Assembly (NCBI GenBank): GCA_030549495.1
Contig: JAUIRK010000757.1
Location: 248,001-312,000, forward strand
Source of the DNA: Nectonema munidae
Lineage: Eukaryota > Nematomorpha > Nectonematoida > Nectonematidae
Direction of reading: 5' to 3'
DNA length: 64,000 nt
The notes beneath the pieces are model-generated. The model saw nothing but the letters and a program-made list of their open reading frames with translations. It was not told the DNA's origin and did no database searches. Made by a program: the position numbers and the translations under genes. Shown piece after piece: positions 18,181 through 27,825 of the stretch (its first letter is position 1; each line of letters begins with the position of its first letter).

Positions 18181-18840
18181 TATCTCCCTACGTACTTTTT
18201 GACCTTCGGCATTTGAGAAGCCAGAACTGATCCAGAACTTTTCCCATGCAGGAAGGATCTTCCTGGTGAGAATCGCGTTTCCCCATATTTGGCAGTCAAG
18301 GATCTTGATCTGATATGAGGTATCGGCGGGTGGAGTCCTGGAGGGTTCATCAGCTGGGTTTTCCGAGGAGGCGATGTGCTTCATCCTGTAGGGAAGGCTC
18401 CATGAGTGTTCGTTGAGATTCCTCGCCTAAAGGATAAGGATGGCAACTTTGGGAGATGAGCTTCCCCATTTTTTAACGCTTTGAAGGCAGACGAGTGAAT
18501 CCGTCCAGGACCATCTGTTTGGAAAAAGGATCTGTCCCAAACAGATGGCCAGCATCTCCAACTCGACGATGTTCCATTGTGATTTGACGCCCAGTGCCAC
18601 TGTTGATTCTCCTAGAATTCCTAAGCCTATTAGCGAGGCGTCGGAAAAAACTTGCTTTGTAGGTGGAGTAAAGTTGCGCATTGGCCAGAGAGTTGTGGCT
18701 TTGTCCAGGAGTCGCGGAATCAGCAATGAGAGGAGTCCTTTAGCAAAGTTGGACGTTGGTTCTTTGTAGAGCGTGGATAGCGCCCTAAATTCCCCCGGTA
18801 ATGTGGCCAGATAGTAATTGAGGACCCCTAGGTTTCTCAA
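18181..18840 (-). mobile_element. Retroelement fossil, RNase H part (right arm of the inverted repeat)
   Basis: FSDASLIGLG, WNIVELEMLAICLG, a TDSLVCLQS stretch and SSENPADEPSR give the D-E-D-D spacing of an RNase H. The distance from the first aspartate to the glutamate is short, as in hepadnaviral RNase H. Part of the fossil described at 17479-21425. Confidence 0.7.
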
Positions 18841-18843
18841 CTT

Positions 18844-20256
18844 CTATTTCTCTGGGATGCGAGGTTGATCCAGAGATAATACGAAGGCTAATAAAGCGGA
18901 GATGACGTATTGGGCTCTGGGCGGGGGAATCCCCATGACTTTTTGTTTGAGGAAGATCTTGGCTCCTAGGAACTCTACCGTCTGTGTCGGGATCACACTA
19001 GACTTTTTCCAGTTGATGTGGACTCCACATTCTAATTCTAGGAAAGTGGTGAGCTTGAGTGAGAGTTCTTCAGCTTCTTCCCGTCCTTGTGCCACTAGTA
19101 AGATGTCATCTAGATACAGGATGATGTCACAAGGGAGAGTCGTCTTTATTCTTTCCTTGAAGGTGGCCAGGAGCGTCTTCAGAACAAGCTGTAGGATCGC
19201 TGGGGAGAAGGCGGCTCCCATTGGGAATTTGGTGAACTGGAGGAAGCCTAAAGACGCCGAGGAGATGGCGAAGCATTTTCTCCATGACTTGGCGATGGAA
19301 ATCCCATAAAAGGCGTCCAGGAGATCAAGGCGAATCGCATACTTCCAGTTCTCTTCGAGGAATCTGAGTTTATATGGTGCTATCAGGGAGATGCCCGGAA
19401 TTTTGAAGAGGTCACTAGTAAATCCAAAGTCCGCAACCAGCCGGACCTTTCCGCTCGCCTTTGGGACTAAAAAGTACGGCGAGATTATGGCTGGCTTAGG
19501 GCAGGGCTCTAGGATTCCTTCGTTAAGAAGTTTCGGGAGGACCTCCCTTTCCAAAAAGTCTCTTTGCAATATAGGCGGTTTTCTCCGTTTAGACAGGGCT
19601 CCAAAGGAGACTCCGCCGATTAATCTTGGGGCATATCCCCTCTTTAAGATTCTCCGGACCTTGCTATGTCGGAGGTCTTTTGGAGATCGGAAGGAGGAAT
19701 TTGTGACATCAAAGGAAGGGTTCGCTGGTAGGTCAAGCGTGATGGGCTTATGCCAGAATTCTTGCAAGATTTGTTGGCATGCTGCCACGTTACCCAGCGA
19801 TTCCACAGGTCCCTCAATAGTGACATCTTCCGGTATCTCCTCAAAGGAGACTATTTGAGCGAAGATGAGCCTCCAAACCGCCACTGAGAAGGCGCGTTTA
19901 CCCTTGAGGTAGAGTTGTAAGAGTTTCACGGGGTCAGCAGGGAGGACGGACGTCTTTCCATCCATGACGACCCAAATTTGCCCGTTTTTGAGGAAAATCC
20001 CTATCTCGGGATCCGAGGGAGGAGGACAAGGCGGCTCTTCTGGGGGTAAGAGGATGTCGATGGAAGGTGGTGGGCTGTGCACAGACATGGCTCTAGGAGG
20101 TTCTTCCGGTGGCAGGAGTAGATCAATGGAGGGCGCTGGGCCGATTCCCGGTATCTCTTCTGGTGTGGAAACCGGCGGCCCGATTCTGGGGTTTCCTTCC
20201 ACTATCTGAATTGTGTGCTGAACCAGCGTTGGAGGTGGAGGAGAAATTTCTTCCAC
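18844..20256 (-). mobile_element. Retroelement fossil, proline-rich stretch and reverse transcriptase part
   Basis: The first 100 residues are rich in PPPSIDILLPPEEPP-type repeats. The RT core follows: YFLVPKASGKVRLVADFGF, then AIRLDLLDAFYGISI (motif A), KFPMGAAFSPAILQL (motif B), LYLDDILLVAQG (motif C, YLDD) and VEFLGAKIFL. Part of the same fossil. Confidence 0.85.
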
Positions 20257-20544
20257 CGGGAGAGGAAGGAACAGGGGCCGATCCAGCTGCCCCTGCAGGT
20301 TCCAGGCGCCATCGGCGATTCCAATCTGGGATTGTCGGAGCGGGGGGGGCGAGGAGGTGGGTCTGAGCTGGGGACCACCACCTGCTGCCCGATCGGCAAG
20401 CCCAGGAGTTCGAGAAAAGATCCGGGCCGAACCGGCACACTAATAGGATCAGGAACAGTGGGAGTAGGAAAATCAGGATTATCATCCAGGGAGGGACCTT
20501 CCAGGGAGCAGGCGTGCCAGTACCTGGCTCGTCGGAGGCGTGAA

Positions 20545-21306
20545 TTATTTCTTAGCGGCGCCCTTGGTGGTCTGAAACCCCAGGGTAGCCGCCCTAGGAG
20601 GGTTCACACGACGACGAGGGGATACGTTACGGCGCGGAGCAGGGGCCTGGATGGTGATACCGGTAATGCCGGCAACGCCCAAGAGAGAGGGAGCTTGGTG
20701 GGTCACCTGGGTCCATGTAGAATGCAAAGCAATAACATGCGTTCGGAGGGACTGGTTAATTTTAGCCAAAATATCTAACGGAAGTTGGCTTACAAATGGT
20801 TGTAAGGAGGATAAGTAGAGGAGCATAACATCGTCCTTGATGTTCAGTTCTTTTAAACGTGAGAGTTCCAAGATGACGTTAATCCTTCGATCCGCCAATT
20901 CCGCAGGAGGAGTGGAGTAAATCGAAGGGTCTGCGTGATCCGATGATCCATATCCGAGAGGCAGCGAGGAACGAGGAGTAGGCAAAAAGGTAGAACGAGT
21001 AGGCTGTTCTGGCTTGGGGACGGAAAAGACTCCAAGCGGCGTAGCTAAGCGAGGTTGAGGCGTAACGGGCTCGAAGGCGACAGGTGGAGGAGCGGCAGCG
21101 GAGGCCAAGATGTTGTCTTCTAGTGCGGCAACCCGGGAGTCCATAGAGGAACAGAGTCCCTGGATTGCCACTTCGATGTTGGTCATGCGAACGTTACTGT
21201 CAGTAAGAGCTTTGCCCAAGTCAGTGAGATCCACTGTTGGGAAAGGAGCAGAGGATGACGCGGGGGTCTGAGACGAAGGCATAGTAGTTGAAGTCGAGGC
21301 AAGCAA
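20545..21306 (-). mobile_element. Retroelement fossil, gag-like part
   Basis: A 253-residue frame: a serine/proline/threonine-rich start, a helical stretch (LTDSNVRMTNIEVAIQGL), a middle block with LPLDILAKINQSLRTHVIAL, and an arginine-rich tail (PAPRRNVSPRRRVNPPR) that would bind nucleic acid, as capsid or nucleocapsid tails do. No CCHC zinc knuckle is present. The capsid role is inferred from position and the basic tail. Confidence 0.55.
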
Positions 21307-22569
21307 AAGAAGAAGTGATAGGACAATGTTGTATATATGTGAGAGGATTAGTGATAATCACGAGGATAGTAAGTAGTGGTAGTATATCACAAACACATGT
21401 AAAGCAATCTTAGTAAGCTCGTTATAGGAAGATTTCAGAAGTCACATTGTTTTAAAAAGATTCCTCATGAAGCTTTCCCTGTTTTATGGAAGTCCAATAA
21501 AAAAGCTTGGATGGTTGCTGAACTTTACCATTAATGGTTGCTTGAATTTGATAAGCTGATGCAAAAGCTCCTGGCTATCCAAAAGATGTTAAGACGAAAA
21601 ATAAAAAAGTTATTTTCTTTCCTGCTAATTGTACCTCAGTTCTACAACCTCTTGATCAGGCCATAATTCATACATTTAAACGTTATTATCGAAAAAACCG
21701 TTTATTTCCATTATCGCAAGAAAAATATGAAAATTTTTCCCTCCACTCCATTACTGTTTTAAACGCCATTGAATGGATAGCGGACTCTGCTAAAGATATC
21801 AAGCACATTTGAGGCTTGTTTTTGAAAGAGTGGTTTTGGTGTTCTAGCACAATCTTTCAATCTTGAACAGGGCATCTCACTTGATCTTATCAAAGAAGTC
21901 TCTCAGCGCTGTGAAATAGAAAACCATATGACAGACACGGAATTCATTTCAATTGATGATGATTCACCGGTCGTTGAAGAACTTACTGGTACATGGGAAG
22001 CATAGTACAAGACATCCTCGGTGAAAATTCATTAGATTCGGAGGCTTTAATAATAAATGGCTTGGTGAGAATGAATGTTCTATAAAAAATCTTTCTGGAG
22101 CTCTAACCTCTGCAATCGATCTTAAAAAGTTTGCACTTAAAAGAGGAATGTTACAAAGCTTGCGCGGAAACTGGAAAATGACATTGAGCAAGTAATGGTT
22201 TTAAGACAGCTAGCAAAAAATGCAAACAATCAATACCTACTTTAATAAAAAGTAAAATTAGTACCTGTTTTTTGCAAAATAAAAATAACTGTATAGATTT
22301 TACTTTTTTTATTTCTCTGTGACATTTTAAGTTTATTTTTCAATTTTTTAACTATGTAATAATTTAAATAATATAAAGAAGAGAAAAAAATATAAATGTT
22401 TTTGATTGATTATAACAGTTATCCTTTTACTCTCAAATAACATAACTACTCCTCTAATGAGGTCAATCCTAAATAACGGTCAAAAGACTTGGTCTCTAAG
22501 GTGACCTCATTAGAGGAGTTCTACTGTATTTTGTTATTACGTCATCTTTTTAGGGAATTTTTAGCTCAA

Positions 22570-22930
22570 TTTTTGATCTCCATAGTGATAATAGAATAAT
22601 TTTTTTGCAAATAAAGGCTACTTTTTGTAGGATTTATAGGTCAACTTTTGTCCCCTTAATTATCACATTAAAACATACTCTACTTCAATTTATTACTTGG
22701 ATGACTAACGGTCCACAGGGTTTTATATTCAGACCTCTTATCTTCAATATAGCCACAAATGACTTTTTCACATTTCTTTTTTTGCTGATGATAATATTGC
22801 TTTCTTCCCCTTTTCTCAAATCAAAAAGAGGAAGACTATTGATAGATATGCAACACAACCCCATAGAATAGACTATAAACTTAAGAGTTCAAATCTTTCT
22901 ATTGTAATAAAGTAGAATGATTTTTATATA
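22570..22930 (+). mobile_element. LINE fragment, RT core
   Basis: Frames read MTNGPQGFIFRPLIFNIATN (the PQGSxLGPLLFNI motif), then in another frame FADDNIAFFPFSQIKK (the catalytic FADD motif). Frame changes and stops make it dead. It lies immediately right of the Tigger end. Confidence 0.65.
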
Positions 22931-22949
22931 ATAAACATCTATTTGTGAA

Positions 22950-23523
22950 TCGTAACTTATCATTACCACCTTTCAAAAATATAACGAAAAACTATTTGCT
23001 ATCTCTCGTTGACAACAAATATCCAAATGTCCATTTCATCAAAACACATTTGAAAATATCTGCAAGTGTCAATAAAATATGCGGTTTATGTCTGAAAGCT
23101 ATATCTGCAAGTGTCTATCAAATATACGGTTTACGCCTTCTCCAAAAATATCTTAAATTTTTATCTAAAAGGACTAAGTTTTTGCCTTTAGTATTTGAAA
23201 ATACCTATAAGTGTCAATCAAATTTGTGGGTTACTTCTAAAAATGGTCTCGAAAAATTTTGATTCATATTTTACATGAAATATGTTTTATACCAAATTGA
23301 TCATTCTGGTTTAGTTTCTGGACAGTTTCGCATCTAGGGGTTTTAAAATATCTCACGGTGTCAATCAAAATTAGGGTTTAACTATGAAAACTATCTCTAA
23401 AAATATTCTCCATAATTTTACATAAAATATATATTTAATAGCAAAACATAATTTCATTTCTATCAGTTTTCGCATTTAGAAGTATTAAAATATCTCCATA
23501 ATGTCAATCAAATGTGCGGTTTA
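22950..23523. repeat. Degenerate tandem (satellite-like) repeat, left part
   Basis: Units contain AATATCTGCAAGTGTCAATA, then ATGCGGTTTA, CTAAAAATAT and TACATAAAATATG-like sequence, with ACCAAATTGATCATTCTGG. They recur about every 60-190 bases with variable deletions. The same repeat resumes right of the LINE at 24500-24830. Confidence 0.55.
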
Positions 23524-24495
23524 CAAATAATATCTAATGATGTTTCTATTTTAATTCCATTATATTCAGACATTGAAATTGAAGAAAAAAACAGATTTTG
23601 TCAGGAAACTTTAAAAAAGTCTTTGAAATGGTTCAACTCTAATTTGTTAACAGTAAATTTTGAAAAGACATTTGCTTTAACATTTTCGAGGAAAAAGAAA
23701 AAATCTAAATCGATTTTGGGTATAAAAACATTATTTCTATTAACAGATTTCATTATTTGGGTCTGTTTATAAATGATCGTTTAGATTGGGCAGATCACTT
23801 CAAATTTATTTCAGGCAAAAAACCATGTTATAGGCATACTAAAATGTTGTACAAATAAGTTTGATACTAGAATCAAGTTAATCCTTTACAAAGCATTGTT
23901 TTTATCTCATTTGAACTATAGTGTTATCAATTGGAGGTATAATGGTTACAAAAAAATTGAAGTTATTCAAAAAAAAGCTTTGAGATTAGTTTTTAACACT
24001 GGCTATTCTTCGCATACTTCTAAGTTATTCTATGAACATAATCTTTTAAAATTTTATGATATTTATATACTTCAAACTTGCAAATTCATCTTAAAGCTTC
24101 TCTCAAATAACTTATCTTCTCTTTTTGATAACTATGTTCTTTTTTCAGATAACTTAAATGGATATTTATCAAAAAAAGGACTTGACTATAGGATTGCTAA
24201 AATTTGGAACTCTTGTCTAAGCAAGTTTATACTTCTTGATAAGCCTTTAAGTAGTACCATTAATTTACTAAAAGTTCATTTCATATATAATTATATCTAA
24301 TTATATAATTATATATAATATAATATATAATTATATATTATATAATTATATATAATATATCTGGTAAATCCCTCAAACATGATTAAACTCCGAGGATTTT
24401 TTTTAATGAATATGTAAAATTATTGCATTGTAAAGTATACATGTGTATATTTCTATTGTTTATTTTGTTGTTCTCATGTTTGGAAATAAACTTCT
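23524..24495 (+). mobile_element. 5'-truncated LINE, RT 3' half and C-terminus
   Basis: It opens at NDVSILIPLYSDIEIEEKNR, just at the ADD motif of RT, then has KSLKWFNSNLLTVNFEKT, LILYKALFLSHLNYSVINW, IQKKALRLVFNTGYSSHTS and a C-terminal GLDYRIAKIWNSCLS. Motifs match the LINE at 62.4-64.0 kb closely, so both are one family. One frameshift near 23760 and few stops. A TA-rich run (24296-24360) and AATAAA at 24485 lie in the 3' UTR. Confidence 0.75.
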
Positions 24496-24499
24496 TCTT

Positions 24500-24830
24500 C
24501 TAATATGTTTGAAATTTAAATAAAATTTCTTTTTTATACCAATTTAACGATGGTGGCTTGATTTTTGGACTCAGTTTTTCTTCAATCAAATTTGCGATTT
24601 ACGTTTTAAAACTGTCTCCAGAAATATTTTCAAAGTTTTAAATAAAATATGTTTTTATACCAAATCCACTATGCTTATTTTATTTCTCTACTTCATTTTG
24701 GCTAATATAGTAAAAAAAATTTCTGGAAGTGTCAATTGAATTAGTGATGTATGCCTGAAAATCAGTTTTTCCAAAAATATCATTTCTGTAAAAAAATTCA
24801 GAAAATCGTTATATATTAGTTATAAAGTAT
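24500..24830. repeat. Degenerate tandem (satellite-like) repeat, right part
   Basis: Units with GGAAGTGTCAATTGAATTAG, GTTTTTATACCAAATCCACT and CTCCAGAAATATTTTCAAAG resume here; the LINE insertion split the array. Confidence 0.5.
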
Positions 24831-25469
24831 AAATAGAATTTTTTATTATATATTTCGACGTGTAATATTTTCTTCAATCATGTTGAGTAGGAAATTTAAA
24901 AAAAGAAAATGCATATCTGAAAGATTAGCATGAGAGAAATGAAAACAAATTGGAAAGAGAACGTGTAATAAATAAAAATTATAAAAAAGAAGCCTGTATC
25001 TTGACAAAATGGAAGAAAGTTATTGGATCTAACATGTTCCAATAAATAGGAAGTGGTGTAATGATCTAATATTGGGTGCTTCAAAAAAGATTTTGAACGT
25101 GAAAAACAAGTTCCTCTTTTGCAAATGAAAAATCTTTAAACCTATATCTTATCAACTAAGATTACATTTATCATTTCACTAAAATGAATAGGAAATCTGA
25201 AAATTTTGAAAGGTCAGCGTTATTATAACTGTCACACATGCCGATATGTGAAGATTTAGTCACTAACAAGATAATTTTAAATTGAATTTGTCCATCTTTT
25301 TACTTTTGCGTGAAATAAAGAGTCTCTTAGATGAAGAAGGTGGATAAATTTTTGTAAATGAACAATTAGCATCACAAATGATTTCATCAGAAAAAACTTT
25401 TTAACTGGGTTTAGTTGACCAATATGCAGGCTAAATATTTGTTCATAACTCCGGATAATGATTGAAAAA
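24831..25469. other. Intergenic, nothing recognised
   Basis: AT-rich, no supported feature. Confidence 0.45.
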
Positions 25470-25830
25470 AGCCTACGATAATCAAGAAAATTCTTTAATC
25501 AGAAGAGAAATTTCTAATAAAAAAAGAGCTACCAAGAAAGGATCATCATAGAATGAATAGTAAAATAAAGTATAGAAGAAATAACGTAAAGACTGCCAGC
25601 CGATAACGAATTTATAGCCAAAACGATGGAGGTCCTGTCGAGATACCTATTTACTGACAAATGAAATATAAGAAAGTAATTAGCAGAGAAATACTGCAAC
25701 TAGAATTATTAAAAAGTTTATATATTTGACATTGATTGGCACGATGAATCGATTTTTACAGGTTTGATTTTTTCTCAATGGACATCACCACTGAATTCAG
25801 AATACTAGCAAAAAAATTGACATCCTCTTA
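25470..25830. repeat. Dispersed repeat, inverted partner of 4960-5575
   Basis: AGAGCTACCAAGAAAGGATC, then ATCATAGAATGAAT, GTAATTAGCAGAGAAATACT, TTGACATTGATTGG and GGACATCACCACTGAATTCA all recur in reverse complement at 4960-5575. This copy has about 100 extra bases in its middle. Class unknown. Confidence 0.6.
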
Positions 25831-26249
25831 AGATCCTCATCCACGAAATTCTCAAACATTTTCCTTTTTTCTATATACCGCAAGGTTTTTTTCGGAATTT
25901 TTACTTTATCCAAAATTTTTATAAGTATTTCTTTATGATAGCACACATATGCATTGACATCTTCACTCTAAATTTTTTAAAAGTTTGCTTAGAATACCAA
26001 TTATGATATCGACATCCGCTAAAAATAATTAATTCTAACATCCGCATCAGATAGGATGTCAAATTTGAAATCCGCATCCGAAGATGCACAAAATTTCACC
26101 TCCAATACATCTCTAGTATATGTGTGTAAAAAACTTTATATAATTATTTAAATAAAAGCTTCCTTTTGGAGATGAGGTATCAAATATAAATCGATTTTTT
26201 GACAGGTTTAATTGATTTTGATAAAAAATGAACATTTTAGTAATGTTTT

Positions 26250-26341
26250 TATTAAACATTTCTATGTGGGGTGGGGGTCGATGTGAAGACAAATGTTCTA
26301 TAAAGGGGTCGATGGGTAAAAAAAGTTTGCCGATCCCTGAT
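26250..26341. mobile_element. hAT-type terminal fragment
   Basis: It ends AAAGTTTGCCGATCCCTG, the reverse complement of the common hAT start CAGGGATCGGCAAACTTT. The matching other end is not seen, so only one end is called. Confidence 0.45.
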
Positions 26342-26760
26342 CTAGATGATTTCAGAATATAAATTTTAGTTGGATGAGTGTGAAAAATCTACAGGATATC
26401 TTTATAGATGGAATGCCATTATGTTATTATTCCTTACCATTCGCATAGTAGACAATTAGATACTAAAACGCAGACTATTTATGATTTATATCAAGATACC
26501 TGATGTTGCCGACTCTTCTGGGATCAAATACGTTAAAACAACAAGTGTTTCGAGATTTTCATTTGGTAACGATAATAAGGTAAGGATCTGATTCCATGCA
26601 GATAGAAAGATAAATGCAATAACATTTCAAACTTAGAGGAGTTAGCAAAAATATTTAATATATTAAAAAGTACAAGACAATAAAAAATTAACACATTGTT
26701 TCAATATAAATAAATTGGGTAAGAATATTTTCATAAATAACACTTACTCATCAATAATAA
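26342..26760. other. 3' flank of GGPS1
   Basis: AT-rich. On the minus strand an ATTAAA near 26659-26654, about 100 bases past the stop, could serve as the poly(A) signal. Nothing else. Confidence 0.35.
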
Positions 26761-27783
26761 TTATAGTTGTAGTTCTTTGTGTAGACATGACAATAAATGT
26801 CCTAGCAAATCATTGCCTCCTAAATCATTTTTAATTATGCACTCGGCTTTATGACGTAGTCCATCTAAAATATGGAGAGTGTAGGTGAAGGAGCCGAGTT
26901 GCTGCATGATTTTTATACAGTGAACTTTCACACTAAATTCTATTGGACGCTGATTTATGATGTTGGAGACCTGGGCAGAGAGATTACTTTCACACTTTAT
27001 AGCATGGATGATGGGAAATGAATATTTTCCTTCAGTGATATCTTCGGCAAAAACTTTGTTCAATTTTCCAACATCTTTAGAGGAGACAGATGAATCTTCA
27101 AGTTGAAGATTTAAATAGTCATCTCGAATTTGGAAATATAAGCCCAAAATTTTCAAGAGCTCGGTCAAACTCTTAAATTTACCCTTAAAAGAATTTTCGC
27201 AAAAGATTAGCATTAATCGGACAGCAAGGCCAAACAAACCACCTGTTTTTTTAATCACCATCTCAGCGTATTCTATATGTGTGGGACAGTGTAGCGAATC
27301 TCTCCAATAAATTTCTAAACCTTGACCTCTGTGCAATTCCAACAATTGTTCCGTGTAAATATTAACAGCTTCTGGATGCCCCAATTGTATAACATTTGAT
27401 AGCGCTAGAAAGTAAATGTAATTTGCAGAATTTATGGTCTTAGCTACACCGAATATGGAGTGCGCTACTGGACAACCTCTCCTCAAATGTGATCTATCTT
27501 GTATATCATCAATTAACAAACTAGAATTATGAAGCATTTGTGTGATGTCTGCAATGGCTTCCAACTTTAAAGCAGGAATCGCCAGCCAATGATTGAAGGC
27601 TTCTGTCAGCTTGATTCGAATTGCTTTTCCTGGAAGTCCAACAATATAATTATAAGGAGGAAGAATCGCTTCATTGCAATACGCTTTGCTGATTACATCT
27701 GAGGGTTGAAGGAGTAATTTCTTTAAAATTTGCAAAATATCATCAGAAGACGAATGTCCATTCTCATAATTTATATCATTCAT
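26761..27783 (-). CDS. GGPS1: Geranylgeranyl diphosphate synthase
   Basis: It joins farnesyl diphosphate and isopentenyl diphosphate to geranylgeranyl diphosphate for protein prenylation, in the cytosol. The single 340-residue frame carries LPGKAIRIKL (50-59), FNHWL, the first aspartate-rich motif DDIQD at 92-96 with LRRG behind it, PVAHSIFG, INSANYIYFLAL, GQGLEIYWRD (153-162), KKTGGLFGLAVRLM, and the second motif DDYLN at 221-225, followed by EDITEGKYSFPIIHAI. All catalytic motifs are intact. Against human GGPS1 (300 residues) it has about 35 extra residues at the N-terminus. Upstream of the ATG, the minus strand reads TTATTTTTTTTAG before a 22-nt leader, so an intron probably sits in the 5' UTR while the coding part is intronless. 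Confidence 0.93.
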   Translation of the reverse strand: MNDINYENGHSSSDDILQILKKLLLQPSDVISKAYCNEAILPPYNYIVGLPGKAIRIKLTEAFNHWLAIPALKLEAIADITQMLHNSSLLIDDIQDRSHLRRGCPVAHSIFGVAKTINSANYIYFLALSNVIQLGHPEAVNIYTEQLLELHRGQGLEIYWRDSLHCPTHIEYAEMVIKKTGGLFGLAVRLMLIFCENSFKGKFKSLTELLKILGLYFQIRDDYLNLQLEDSSVSSKDVGKLNKVFAEDITEGKYSFPIIHAIKCESNLSAQVSNIINQRPIEFSVKVHCIKIMQQLGSFTYTLHILDGLRHKAECIIKNDLGGNDLLGHLLSCLHKELQL

Positions 27784-27805
27784 TTAATTAGAGGTAGAAC
27801 TAAAT

Positions 27806-27825
27806 CTAAAAAAAATAAACATTAT
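27806..27825 (-). other. GGPS1: Probable 3' splice site in the GGPS1 5' UTR
   Basis: Read on the minus strand, a T-rich tract ends in TAG at 27806, 22 bases before the start codon. The donor side is not located. Confidence 0.45.

Larger units (their letters stand above)
17479..21425 (-). mobile_element. Retroelement fossil with gag-like, RT and RNase H parts (hepadnavirus/HEART-like or DIRS-like)
   Basis: A GC-rich block (near 50% GC against about 30% around it) read on the minus strand. In order it has a gag-like part (20545-21306), a proline-rich stretch then reverse transcriptase (18844-20256), and RNase H (18181-18840), followed by an inverted copy of the RNase H part (17479-18121). No integrase, protease or tyrosine recombinase is visible. 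RT wording (YLDDILL; KFPMGAAFSP) and the short RNase H ending NPADEPSR resemble hepadnaviruses and their arthropod relatives, but DIRS-type elements lack integrase as well. Edges inside the Tigger are approximate, without a clear target duplication. Long open stretches suggest a young copy that is incomplete, with perhaps a few breaks. Confidence 0.75.
17135..22526. mobile_element. pogo/Tigger DNA transposon carrying a retroelement
   Basis: It starts CAGTAGAACTCCTCTCTACG and ends AGAGGAGTTCTACTG, with TA at both edges (17133-17134 and 22527-22528): inverted ends and TA duplication of the pogo/Tigger group. Only the 3' part of the transposase survives, right of the insert, at about 21445-22240: KIPHEAFPVLWKSNKKAWMV, then ANCTSVLQPLDQAIIHTFKR (the DDE-domain QPLD motif) and a tail with KKFALKRGMLQ. 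The 5' transposase half was not found, so DNA was probably lost around the insertion. Stops interrupt the frame. Confidence 0.8.

Noticed and set aside
18545-18769. Plus-strand open frames across the retroelement (also 18902-19309, 19391-19858, 20215-20778)
   Set aside because: They are antisense to the minus-strand RT and gag-like parts; GC-rich sequence leaves the opposite strand open by chance.
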